NCBI RefSeq assembly: GCF_900104115.1
Contig: NZ_FNJM01000004.1
Location: forward strand, 62,001 to 126,000
DNA length: 64,000 bases
Reading direction: 5' to 3'
Source of the DNA: Clostridium gasigenes
Lineage (GTDB): Bacteria; Bacillota; Clostridia; Clostridiales; Clostridiaceae
The notes beneath the pieces are model-generated. The model saw only the letters and a list, made by a program, of their open reading frames with translations. It was not told where the DNA came from and did not search any database. This document shows positions 46,905 through 54,286 of this stretch, piece by piece. The position numbers and the translations under genes were made by a program. How positions within the stretch are numbered: the stretch's first letter is position 1; every line of letters begins with the position of its first letter.

Positions 46905-48263
46905 ATGAGAAAAGGAAGCCAACTTACAGTTAAAATAGAAAAAATAAAATTTCCATCAACAGGAGTAGGAACCCATGAAGGAAAGGAAATACATGTTAAA
47001 AATACTTTCCCAGGTCAAACTGTTACGGGGATGATTAAGAAAAATAGAAGTGAATTTTCAGAGCTTAAACTTATATCAATAGATGAAAAAGCTGAATATG
47101 AAATAGATGCCCCTTGTGAATATTTCGGTGTCTGCGGAGGCTGTAGCTCACAAAATATTGCTTATGAAAAGCAATTAGATCTATTAAGTGAAGAAGTTAA
47201 AGAACTATTTGAAACATCAAATACACCAATGGGTGAATATCTAGGTGTTGTTGGAAGTCGTGAACAATGGGAATACAGAAACAAAATGGAATTCACTTTT
47301 GGAGATATGGAAAAGGGTGGAGAACTAGGTTGTGGAATGCACATGAAGGGGAAATCATTTGGAATTATAACAGTTGAAAACTGTATGATAGTTGATGAAG
47401 ATTTTAGAACTGTAATTAAAGCAACAGTTGATTACTTTAAAGGTAAGGGCCTTGATTATTATAGAGTTATGAAAAGAACAGGTTTCCTAAGACACTTAGT
47501 AGTAAGAAAAGCTACAAATACTGGTGAGTTAATGATTAACCTAGTAACTACAACTCAATCAGATTTTGACCTAACAGAATGGGTAGAAGTTATGAAATCT
47601 AAAAAATATAAGGGTGAATTAGTTTCAGTACTACATACGGAAAATGACTCATTATCAGATGCAGTTATTCCACAGAAATTAAACATAATGTATGGAAGAG
47701 ACTATATAATAGAAAGTTTATTAGGGCTGAAATTCAAAATATCACCATTCTCATTTTTTCAAACAAACTCACAAGGTGCTGAAAGTCTTTATAGCATAGT
47801 TAGAGATTTTATGGGAGATGCTAAAGATAATGTAGTATTTGATTTATATTGTGGAACAGGAACAATAGGTCAAATAGCAGCTGCAAATGCAAGCAAGGTT
47901 ATAGGACTTGAGCTTGTGGAGGAAGCTGTTGAATCTGCAAAAGAAAATGCAAAGTTAAACGGATTAACTAACTGCGAGTTTATAGCAGGAGATGTAGCTG
48001 TAACAATAAAAGATATTAAAATAAAACCAGATATAATAATATTAGATCCTCCAAGAAACGGAGTATCTCCGAAAGCATTAGAATACGTAATAAAATTCAA
48101 TGCCAAAGAAATAATATATGTATCATGTAATCCTAAAACATTAGTAGAAAACTTAGAAACACTAACAGCAAGAGGATATGAAGTTGTGCGTAGCACAGTT
48201 AAAGATATGTTCCCAAATACACCACATGCTGAAGTTGTTGTGAAATTAAAGAGAAAATTGTAA
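46905..48263 (+). CDS. rlmD: 23S rRNA (uracil-5-)-methyltransferase, RumA/RlmD family
   Basis: The 452-residue protein has an N-terminal TRAM domain and a [4Fe-4S] motif [10 protein letters not shown] at about 69-78 with a fourth Cys near the substrate domain. The SAM-binding part shows [16 protein letters not shown], and the catalytic region has [12 protein letters not shown] and YVSCNPKTL (nucleophile Cys). It methylates a uridine of 23S rRNA. Firmicute members often act on two positions (RlmCD), so the exact target is open. It is the last clearly core gene; the accessory island begins right after its stop codon. Confidence 0.94.
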   Translation: MRKGSQLTVKIEKIKFPSTGVGTHEGKEIHVKNTFPGQTVTGMIKKNRSEFSELKLISIDEKAEYEIDAPCEYFGVCGGCSSQNIAYEKQLDLLSEEVKELFETSNTPMGEYLGVVGSREQWEYRNKMEFTFGDMEKGGELGCGMHMKGKSFGIITVENCMIVDEDFRTVIKATVDYFKGKGLDYYRVMKRTGFLRHLVVRKATNTGELMINLVTTTQSDFDLTEWVEVMKSKKYKGELVSVLHTENDSLSDAVIPQKLNIMYGRDYIIESLLGLKFKISPFSFFQTNSQGAESLYSIVRDFMGDAKDNVVFDLYCGTGTIGQIAAANASKVIGLELVEEAVESAKENAKLNGLTNCEFIAGDVAVTIKDIKIKPDIIILDPPRNGVSPKALEYVIKFNAKEIIYVSCNPKTLVENLETLTARGYEVVRSTVKDMFPNTPHAEVVVKLKRKL

Positions 48264-48424
48264 TCTCTCGCAATAAATTAACTCTCTCCGAATAAACACT
48301 GCCGATTCTAATAAACAATGACCGGGGGCATCTTTGATGCAGAGTTAAGGTTGAAGATTTAGAGGAAAGTGTCAACTAAAGTTGCAGAGTTAAGGGAGAA
48401 AGCTAAAGCAAGGTAAATACAGGG
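48264..48424. other. Junction region after rlmD with short repeats, no ORF
   Basis: Three AATAAA-headed units lie at exact 19-base spacing (48272, 48291, 48310), the last two reading AATAAACACTGCC and AATAAACAATGAC. GCATCTTTGATGC forms a hairpin at 48328-48340. The motif TGCAGAGTTAAGG occurs at 48341 and again at 48393. The segment is richer in G than its surroundings. No protein or known RNA family was recognised. Confidence 0.5.
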
Positions 48425-48460
48425 GTGATGGTTGTTTTTTCAACCGTTACTTCTTTTTTT
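48425..48460 (+). terminator. Orphan Rho-independent terminator
   Basis: GTGATGGTTG pairs with CAACCGTTAC (two G-U pairs) over a T6 loop, followed by TTCTTTTTTT. No ORF ends just upstream. It either ends rlmD transcripts 160 bases past the stop or marks a small RNA from 48264-48424. Confidence 0.6.
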
Positions 48461-48638
48461 ATACCCTTGAATCTGTAATGCGTTAGCATTACCCCAGCAT
48501 TACCCTTTAGTCAAACTTTAATCAGAATCCGAAGAAAGAGTGACTAAGAAAGAGTTTTTTAATACGATTATTTTGTAAGCGTCAAAGAGGTTCTTTCCAA
48601 AGTTATTGGAGATGTGATAAAAAAATAATCCTAAGTTA

Positions 48639-49877
48639 TTATTTTCCTTTTAAACTTTCAAGTTGAAGAACCTTATATTTTAGCAACTCAAAATTATTTC
48701 TACCATACATTATTCTTTTAATGCTTTTTATTTTATTGACGCTACCTTCTGCTAACCCATTATTGTATGAATAAATTATTGCATTTCTAAAAGCATCATA
48801 ATCACTGTTTATACCATTGATATAACTATTCAACTCTTTTATATTTAAGTTTCTAGTTTTTTCTATCCAAGATTTGAGTTTTCCCGATTTTTTTCCACCT
48901 AACATATCCTTGAATTCTGTTAATAACTCAAGCAATTTCTCTACAATTGGATGTTTCTTTATTATTTCTTTCATTTGTGATTGATTAAGTTCTTTAACTT
49001 TATCAATTGGCTTATATAAAAGTTTTAATAGTGACTTTTTATCAATTAATTCTGTAGGCTCTTTGTCTTTTAGTATATCCTTTGCAAGTCTTTTTTCTTT
49101 AGCTACAAAACCTCTAAGTGCTGCAACACTTCCTGTATAACCTTTTTCCCGGATTCTATTTGTTATCTCCTCGTATTTAACCCCTTCGCCCCTAAGAGAT
49201 AGGACTTCGTTACGGAAGGGTTCTAATAATCCAGATCGGCTTGTACCATATTGACCATGTACACAATTAAAATCTCTAACTAAATATTTTGAAATACTTG
49301 GAGTGCTATATCCTGTAAGTTTAGCTATTTCTTTTATCTGTAATCCCTTTTCATGCAACATAATCACACGTTCTGCTTTATATTTCACTTTATTAGTAGC
49401 ATCTAAGTGCTCTTTTTCTCTTACTGAAATTGTCTCTTTGGGGATATCTACTTCCTTTATTAGTACATATTTTCTCGTTGTAGTTGTGCTAACTTTTAAT
49501 ATAGATGCTATTTCATCATAACTATGACCACTTCTTCTTAAACTCTTAGCTTCTATAATTTTTTCTCTTCTTGTTAAACTTGTTAAATATTGAGTTCTTT
49601 GTTTTGCTTTTTCAGAGGTTACAGGAATCTCTATACGCCCAATTATTAACCTTTGAAATGCTTTCTTTATTGAGGTTACTAAATTCTTAATCATATGAAA
49701 TCTATCATTAACCTGCATAGCTTTTGGATGAGCCCTATCAATTGCTGATTTAAATGCAATTGAACCATCTCTTGCTACAATTTCAATATTTGGATAGGTC
49801 CCTAACCACTTAATAACATCTGGAGTATCCCTGGATTCTATTAAATCTACGATACATCTTGTTTCCATATCAATCAT
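48639..49877 (-). CDS. ISL3 transposase, C-terminal ORF (DDE domain)
   Basis: The 412-residue frame carries most of the catalytic domain: the second acidic motif AMQVNDRFHMIKNL near residue 57 and the final Glu in NNGLAEGSVNKIKSIKRIMYGR near the C-terminus. Helix-turn-helix inserts (SYDEIASILKVSTTTTRKYV, LQIKEIAKLTGYSTPSISKY) lie between. The first Asp (HICIDDFAIRKR) is encoded upstream of this ATG in the same frame, at about 49890-49930, so the ORF is not complete by itself. It must be joined to the N-terminal ORF by a -1 shift at the A9 tract. Confidence 0.88.
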   Translation of the reverse strand: MIDMETRCIVDLIESRDTPDVIKWLGTYPNIEIVARDGSIAFKSAIDRAHPKAMQVNDRFHMIKNLVTSIKKAFQRLIIGRIEIPVTSEKAKQRTQYLTSLTRREKIIEAKSLRRSGHSYDEIASILKVSTTTTRKYVLIKEVDIPKETISVREKEHLDATNKVKYKAERVIMLHEKGLQIKEIAKLTGYSTPSISKYLVRDFNCVHGQYGTSRSGLLEPFRNEVLSLRGEGVKYEEITNRIREKGYTGSVAALRGFVAKEKRLAKDILKDKEPTELIDKKSLLKLLYKPIDKVKELNQSQMKEIIKKHPIVEKLLELLTEFKDMLGGKKSGKLKSWIEKTRNLNIKELNSYINGINSDYDAFRNAIIYSYNNGLAEGSVNKIKSIKRIMYGRNNFELLKYKVLQLESLKGK

Positions 49878-49954
49878 TACTGTACCATAAGTATGCCTTT
49901 TCCTAATGGCAAAATCATCTATACAGATATGCTTTATGCTTTCCCTATTGATTA

Positions 49955-50404
49955 TTAGTGCTTTTTTTTTAGATAATTACATATAGAACTTTTTTTAATA
50001 TCCACTGTACTTTCTGTTAAATATTTTGCAGCAGATACAGAGCTTTGCGTCAATGATACTCTTACTATTTCTTCAATTAATCGTTTAGTCTTTTTCGCTT
50101 TTGAATCTAAAAAATCAAATTGTTCTGAAAAAGTATATTTATTACAATTGTCATTTTTACAAAACATATTTCTATTGTTTATGACTAACATTACTTTTTT
50201 ACCTTGTATTGGTAAGTCTTGAAAACTTTTAAGGTACCTTGAGTGAGTTTTACTTGTTTCGTATCCACAATCAGGACATTTTAATGTTTCTTTCTTAGAC
50301 TTTATAGTAATATAAAGTGTGTTATCTATCAATTCATGAGACTGATAATCTAATAATTGATCAAGCATTTCAATAATACTATCCACAATATCCCTCCAAC
50401 TCAT
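49955..50404 (-). CDS. ISL3 transposase, N-terminal ORF (zinc finger), ends at an A9 tract
   Basis: The 149-residue frame has the ISL3 zinc finger: CPDCGYETSKTHSRYLKSFQ and a second pair in MFCKNDNCNKYTF, then a helix-turn-helix. It stops (LKKKH, stop) right after nine A residues. A shift of -1 on A-AAA-AAG continues it in frame into ALIINRESIKHICIDDFAIR and the C-terminal ORF. A GTG at 50386, six bases after GGAGGG, is a likelier start than the ATG at 50404. Confidence 0.85.
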   Translation of the reverse strand: MSWRDIVDSIIEMLDQLLDYQSHELIDNTLYITIKSKKETLKCPDCGYETSKTHSRYLKSFQDLPIQGKKVMLVINNRNMFCKNDNCNKYTFSEQFDFLDSKAKKTKRLIEEIVRVSLTQSSVSAAKYLTESTVDIKKSSICNYLKKKH

Positions 50405-50587
50405 TTATAGTTGAATTATACCATGCTTTCTCATCTTTTCTAATAACTTTGGAAAGAACCTCTTTGACGCTTACATTATTTTTATGGGTTTTTCGCAGTC
50501 ATTTTATATTCGGAATTTTTCAAGAATGGGATGGATAGGGAAGTCGAAGGGAATCGAAAAAGTCGAAGTTTAGTCGGAGAGTACATA

Positions 50588-50620
50588 GTATACAAGGATT
50601 TTCACAAAATGCTTGTATAC
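50588..50620. repeat. 33-bp imperfect palindrome
   Basis: GTATACAAG then G then ATTTT, a CAC centre, then AAAAT, G and CTTGTATAC. Only the G/G pair is mismatched. No T-run follows, so it is more like a protein-binding site or a small cruciform than a terminator. The motif ACAGAGTTAGGG follows at 50620. The rest of the 50475-50793 gap shows no gene. Confidence 0.55.
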
Positions 50621-50793
50621 AGAGTTAGGGTATGGAACGTTTAGAGTTCAGAATAAAAGATTAAGTACAACGTGTATTTGGTCTTTTTTTTGAATTATAG
50701 AGCCATAATTAATGAGGAAAGGTTACAATATTTTATGTTAGATATACAATTAAATAAGCAAGATTTTAATTAATGATAGGGGATGGATTTTTT

Positions 50794-52455
50794 ATGGGTA
50801 TATTTGAAGTGTTTAACAAATATGATGAAAGAGGATTTGACGCTAAAGGAATACATAGAAATGGAACGAGGTATTCTGATAATGGGTATGATACGGAAGG
50901 TTATAGTAAATATGGATTTAATATAAAGGGAATTCATAAAAATGGTACTAAATATAATAAAGAAGGCTATGACAGAAGTGGTTTTCATAGAAGTGGAAGA
51001 ACCAGATGTGCAGATGAGAGTGTTGTATATGATAACGAGGGATATAATAGAGAATGGTATGATAAATACGGCTATGGGAGAGGTGGATATAATAAGGCTG
51101 GGTTAGATAGAGAGGGATTTAACACGAAACAAATACATAAAAATGGTACAAAATATGATGATTTAGGTTTTGATAAATTTGGATATGACAAAGATGGTTA
51201 TGAGAAAAACGGATTTAGTGAAAAAGGATTTAATAAAAAGGGATATAGTAGAAATGGGACAATGTACAATGAAGATGGATATAATGAAGATGGATATGAT
51301 AAAGAAGCATACAGTAAAGACGGATATGATAAAGCAGGATTTGATAGAGCTGGGTTTGACAAATTTGGTTTTAACAAATCAGGAATAGATAAAAAAGGAT
51401 TTAACAAGACTGGAGTAGATAAATTTGGTTTTAACAGGTCAGGAATAGATAAAAAAGGATTTAACAAGATTGGTGTAGATAGAGGTGGTTATAATAAACA
51501 AGGTTATAATAAACAAGGTTTTGATAGAGATGGTTATAATATAAAAGGATTTAACCAACTTGGAATCCACAGAAATGGAACATACTTTAATGCTGAAGGC
51601 TATGCTGTAGATTGTTTCAATAAGCAAGGTTTAGATAAAGATGGTTACAATCGTGGAGGCTATAATAAAAAGGGTTATAATCGAGAAGGATATAATAAAT
51701 ATGGATTTAATATAAAAGGAATAGATAAAGAAGGTTTTAATACCAAAGGAATAGATATTGCTGGATATGACAGAACCGGATATGATGAGCAAGGCATAGA
51801 TAGAGATGGTTATAATCAACAAGGGTATAATGAAGGAGGTTATAATAGGTTAGGCTTTGATATAAAAGGATTTAATAAGCAAGGATATGATAAAGGTGGA
51901 TATACGAAGTTAGGTTTTAATATTAGTGGTTTTGATAGGGCGGGTTATGATATAGAAGGCTTTAATGTAAGAGGTTTTGATAGAAATGGTTTTGATATGC
52001 AAGGTTATAACATTAAGGGAGAATATGCTGAATTTATAGATAAGTATATTAATGACAATACAAATATTAAGATAAAAAATAATGCTCTTATTTATTCAGA
52101 TGAGATGAGAGAATTGATTATTGATATAGATAGAACTAAGAAGAGTATTAATATAGAAGATTATATTGCTTCAATGTCTCATTTGAGAAGGGGGGCAGAG
52201 AAGTTCTTAGATGAAGTATTTATGAATAGTGGTATATTACCATATAAATTTATGAATTTAGACCAGTGTGAAAAGATAGATTTTGCTAAGCAGTCGGATA
52301 TATTATCAAATAGTAGTATAGATTTACTGCATAGGATTAGAAAACAGGGTAATTTAGCAGTACATGAAGGACAAGCCAATAAGAATTTAGCTACTAATGT
52401 ATTAGAAGAGCTACAAAGAGAAATTCATAAATGGTTAGAATGTAACAATAAATAA
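50794..52455 (+). CDS. Pentapeptide-like G-[FY]-[DN]-x-x repeat protein with DUF4145/HEPN-like C-terminus
   Basis: The 553-residue protein is about 410 residues of tandem 5-residue units (GYDKD, GFNKS, GIDKK, GYNKQ). They are broken at intervals by a longer unit after IHKNG or IHRNG (GTKYNKE, GTMYNED). Residues about 415-553 are a helical domain with LLHRIRKQGNLAVHEGQ (R516, G519, N520, H524), which matches the RxxGNxAVH pattern of DUF4145. This HEPN-related domain is common in restriction and defence proteins. I start at ATG 50794 because AGGGGATGG lies 10 bases before it. The function is unknown. A sensor (repeats) plus RNase or dimerisation domain is inference. Confidence 0.78.
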   Translation: MGIFEVFNKYDERGFDAKGIHRNGTRYSDNGYDTEGYSKYGFNIKGIHKNGTKYNKEGYDRSGFHRSGRTRCADESVVYDNEGYNREWYDKYGYGRGGYNKAGLDREGFNTKQIHKNGTKYDDLGFDKFGYDKDGYEKNGFSEKGFNKKGYSRNGTMYNEDGYNEDGYDKEAYSKDGYDKAGFDRAGFDKFGFNKSGIDKKGFNKTGVDKFGFNRSGIDKKGFNKIGVDRGGYNKQGYNKQGFDRDGYNIKGFNQLGIHRNGTYFNAEGYAVDCFNKQGLDKDGYNRGGYNKKGYNREGYNKYGFNIKGIDKEGFNTKGIDIAGYDRTGYDEQGIDRDGYNQQGYNEGGYNRLGFDIKGFNKQGYDKGGYTKLGFNISGFDRAGYDIEGFNVRGFDRNGFDMQGYNIKGEYAEFIDKYINDNTNIKIKNNALIYSDEMRELIIDIDRTKKSINIEDYIASMSHLRRGAEKFLDEVFMNSGILPYKFMNLDQCEKIDFAKQSDILSNSSIDLLHRIRKQGNLAVHEGQANKNLATNVLEELQREIHKWLECNNK

Positions 52456-52500
52456 TAATATTTAATAACAAAAAAGTTTTGATTTTGAAAATAGTTTTGA

Positions 52501-52556
52501 AGAGTTCTGTATATGACTTTAAAGGTTATATGCAGAAATCTTTAACCTTTAACTCT
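52501..52556. repeat. Stem-loop with motif shared with the island start
   Basis: TTAAAGGTTA pairs with TAACCTTTAA, with outer AGAGTT/AACTCT pairing. The right side, read on the minus strand, is TGCAGAGTTAAAGGTTAAAG. This closely matches TGCAGAGTTAAGGTTGAAG at 48341. Confidence 0.5.
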
Positions 52557-52565
52557 GCAAAATGA

Positions 52566-52685
52566 ATAAATCAATTAAGTTGGAATATTAATAGTATAGT
52601 TAATACTATTGGAGTTGTTGATATAGATGATGACATACTCGGTAAAATAATATATTCAGTTAGCAATTTTGAAAAAATAGAATAA
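52566..52685 (+). pseudogene. Possible remnant of a coding region
   Basis: An open stretch of 39 codons without start reads INQLSWNINSIVNTIGVVDI and then DDDILGKIIYSVSNFEKIE before TAA. It follows an in-frame TGA. It reads like the C-terminal end of a lost protein, but the family is not recognised. The remainder of the 52456-52858 gap holds the stem-loop before it and the terminator after it. Confidence 0.3.
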
Positions 52686-52692
52686 TAATAAA

Positions 52693-52733
52693 GAAATAAG
52701 ATGTAGATTAGGTTTCTATATCTTATTTTTTTA
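52693..52733 (+). terminator. Rho-independent terminator
   Basis: AAATAAGATGTAGA pairs with TCTATATCTTATTT (one G-U pair), then T-run. Confidence 0.82.
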
Positions 52734-52858
52734 TATTAGCAGAGTATATTAAAGTTCATACAGTTAGGTTAATACAATAAAATATGGTAAAATATAGTTA
52801 AAGAAAGGTTGTATAGTACTATAAAAGAATATATAGAAAAAATTTAAGGGAGTTGGAT

Positions 52859-53185
52859 ATGTATATGAAGATAAATGATGGTATGATTGGATATTTTATA
52901 TTTGGATTGAATGCAATTATTGATGCAGGAGAGAGTATTTCAATAGCCGAAGCATCAGAATTAATAGAAAACAACAAATTAATTAAAACATTACAAGAAA
53001 AGTATAATAAGTATTGGGATTGGGATGTTTTAGAGAAGTATGATGATAATATACATGTGCGATTAACGGATTACATTCATTATATTGAAAGTGATAGCTA
53101 TAGAAAATTTGGGATTGAGAATAATGGTTTTTTAATAATATCTTCTGTAGCAACTCAAATAATTGTAAATGGGGATAGAAAATAA
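52859..53185 (+). CDS. Small protein of unknown function, first of a three-gene cassette
   Basis: The 108-residue protein (MYMKINDGMIGYFIFGLNAI at the start) is mixed alpha/beta with acidic and aromatic residues. No motif is recognised. I start at ATG 52859, six bases after AAGGGAG; the TTG at 52853 lies in the ribosome-binding region. The stop codon is directly followed by the start of the wHTH-membrane gene (ATG 53187), so the two are translated together. Confidence 0.6.
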   Translation: MYMKINDGMIGYFIFGLNAIIDAGESISIAEASELIENNKLIKTLQEKYNKYWDWDVLEKYDDNIHVRLTDYIHYIESDSYRKFGIENNGFLIISSVATQIIVNGDRK

Positions 53186-53186
53186 G

Positions 53187-53900
53187 ATGGATAGCTTAGA
53201 AATTAAAGAAGAACAACTTTTAGCATATTTATATTCACAGTTAGAAAGTAGCTCAATTCGTAAAATAAGTAGAGATGTTAATGGGAGCATTGCTACTTTA
53301 TATAAATATATAAAAATTTTGATTAAAGATGGATATATAATTCAAATGAGTGAAGGAAGGGTTGTAAAATATCGAATTTCAGATGAAGGTAAGAGTTATG
53401 TTGAGAAAAATGCTATAGTATACGAACAGCAAGAAGAACTTGAAAAAAATAAAAGAGTAAATGAACCACTATATAAGGCTGAAGAAATATTAGATGAAAT
53501 AGGGGTAATGAAGAAAAATATAGAAAAACAAAAGGATGATTTTGATAATAAAATATTAAAATATGAAAAAGACATGGATAAATTAAAAGAAGGCATAGAA
53601 AAAGTAAAAGAGATGACAGAAAATTTTTATGGAAAAATAGGTGAAATAATAACATTATTAATAGCTTCAATATCAATTATCGTATTTAACATAAAGGTAA
53701 TGGAGAGCACTAAAATAGATTTTACAAAAGGATATAAGGAAGCATTTTTAAATATAATGGCTATTGATTTACCCTTGATAGTATTGTTGGTAGTAGCAAC
53801 TGTGTTGTTTCATTATATTATTGGTAAGGAATTAAAATTAAGAAGGTTAATAAGTGTAATTGTAATAATAATTGCATGTATGTTTATATTATTAATTTAA
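53187..53900 (+). CDS. Winged-helix / coiled-coil / three-helix membrane protein
   Basis: The 237-residue protein has three parts. Residues 1-75 form a MarR/PadR-like winged helix (QLLAYLYSQLESSSIRKISR, GSIATLYKYIKILIKDGYII). Residues about 85-150 are a charged coiled coil (MKKNIEKQKDDFDNKILKYE). The last 85 residues hold three hydrophobic segments (IITLLIASISIIVFNIKVM; LPLIVLLVVATVLFHYIIG; LISVIVIIIACMFILLI). DNA binding linked to the membrane is unusual. It could be a membrane effector controlled by nucleic acid, or a membrane-tethered regulator. The start at 53187 uses GGGGATAG; an in-frame ATG at 53169 overlaps the previous gene. Confidence 0.7.
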   Translation: MDSLEIKEEQLLAYLYSQLESSSIRKISRDVNGSIATLYKYIKILIKDGYIIQMSEGRVVKYRISDEGKSYVEKNAIVYEQQEELEKNKRVNEPLYKAEEILDEIGVMKKNIEKQKDDFDNKILKYEKDMDKLKEGIEKVKEMTENFYGKIGEIITLLIASISIIVFNIKVMESTKIDFTKGYKEAFLNIMAIDLPLIVLLVVATVLFHYIIGKELKLRRLISVIVIIIACMFILLI

Positions 53901-53914
53901 AGGAGATGGATAGG

Positions 53915-54085
53915 ATGAAAAAATACATTTTTACTAACTTAAAGAATGGTGAAATGTCATTTATTAAGGCTGGAGATGAAGAGGAAGCAATTGAAAAGAT
54001 GGCATTTAAACATATAAATATGGGGTTAGGTGGAATTACATATGGAATGATAAAAGACCATTATAAAATAGAAGAGAAATTATAA
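53915..54085 (+). CDS. Small protein of unknown function, third of the cassette
   Basis: The 56-residue protein (MKKYIFTNLKNGEMSFIKAG) is mixed, with an acidic helix DEEEAIEKMAFKHI. I start at ATG 53915 with AAGGAG nine bases upstream; the ATG at 53906 touches that ribosome binding site. It lies 14 bases after the winged-helix membrane gene and ends before a terminator, so the three genes form one unit. Confidence 0.5.
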   Translation: MKKYIFTNLKNGEMSFIKAGDEEEAIEKMAFKHINMGLGGITYGMIKDHYKIEEKL

Positions 54086-54086
54086 G

Positions 54087-54123
54087 GAAAAGCTTCATGA
54101 TTTAAAACATAGAGCTTTTTCTT
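54087..54123 (+). terminator. Probable terminator of the three-gene cassette
   Basis: GGAAAAGCT and AGCTTTTTC pair around a longer A-rich loop and are followed by TT. Confidence 0.5.
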
Positions 54124-54286
54124 ATTGGGATAAAATAAATTTAAAAGCTAAAGTTATTAAAAATATTCGGTTAGGGTTTAATTTTAAATTAATGAACAAA
54201 TGTCTATATTATATGGTTAAATATGTTAAAATTAACTTGATAAGTATATAGTATCAATTAATTTTTTGATTTTAGAGGAGAAGTTT

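Larger units (their letters stand above)
48575..50474. mobile_element. Complete ISL3-family insertion sequence (1,900 bp)
   Basis: Perfect 33-bp terminal inverted repeats lie at 48575-48607 and 50442-50474, beginning GTAAGCGTCAAAGAGGTTCT from each end. Both sides are flanked by the 8-bp direct repeat ATTATTTT (48567-48574 and 50475-50482). Eight-base duplication is normal for ISL3. The intact duplication and identical ends point to a recent insertion. Inside is one transposase on the minus strand, read in two frames. Confidence 0.93.

Noticed and set aside
48330-48460. T-box or other riboswitch before the island genes
   Set aside because: A terminator is present, but no T-box consensus, specifier loop or known aptamer sequence is seen, and no suitable gene follows.
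51198-51822. Antisense open frames inside the repeat protein gene
   Set aside because: They are mirror products of the repetitive codons and have no ribosome binding sites.
50794-52020. Regular 15-bp DNA repeats, considered as a CRISPR-like or non-coding array
   Set aside because: The periodicity is entirely explained by 5-residue protein units in one long open frame, and there are no identical repeats with unique spacers.
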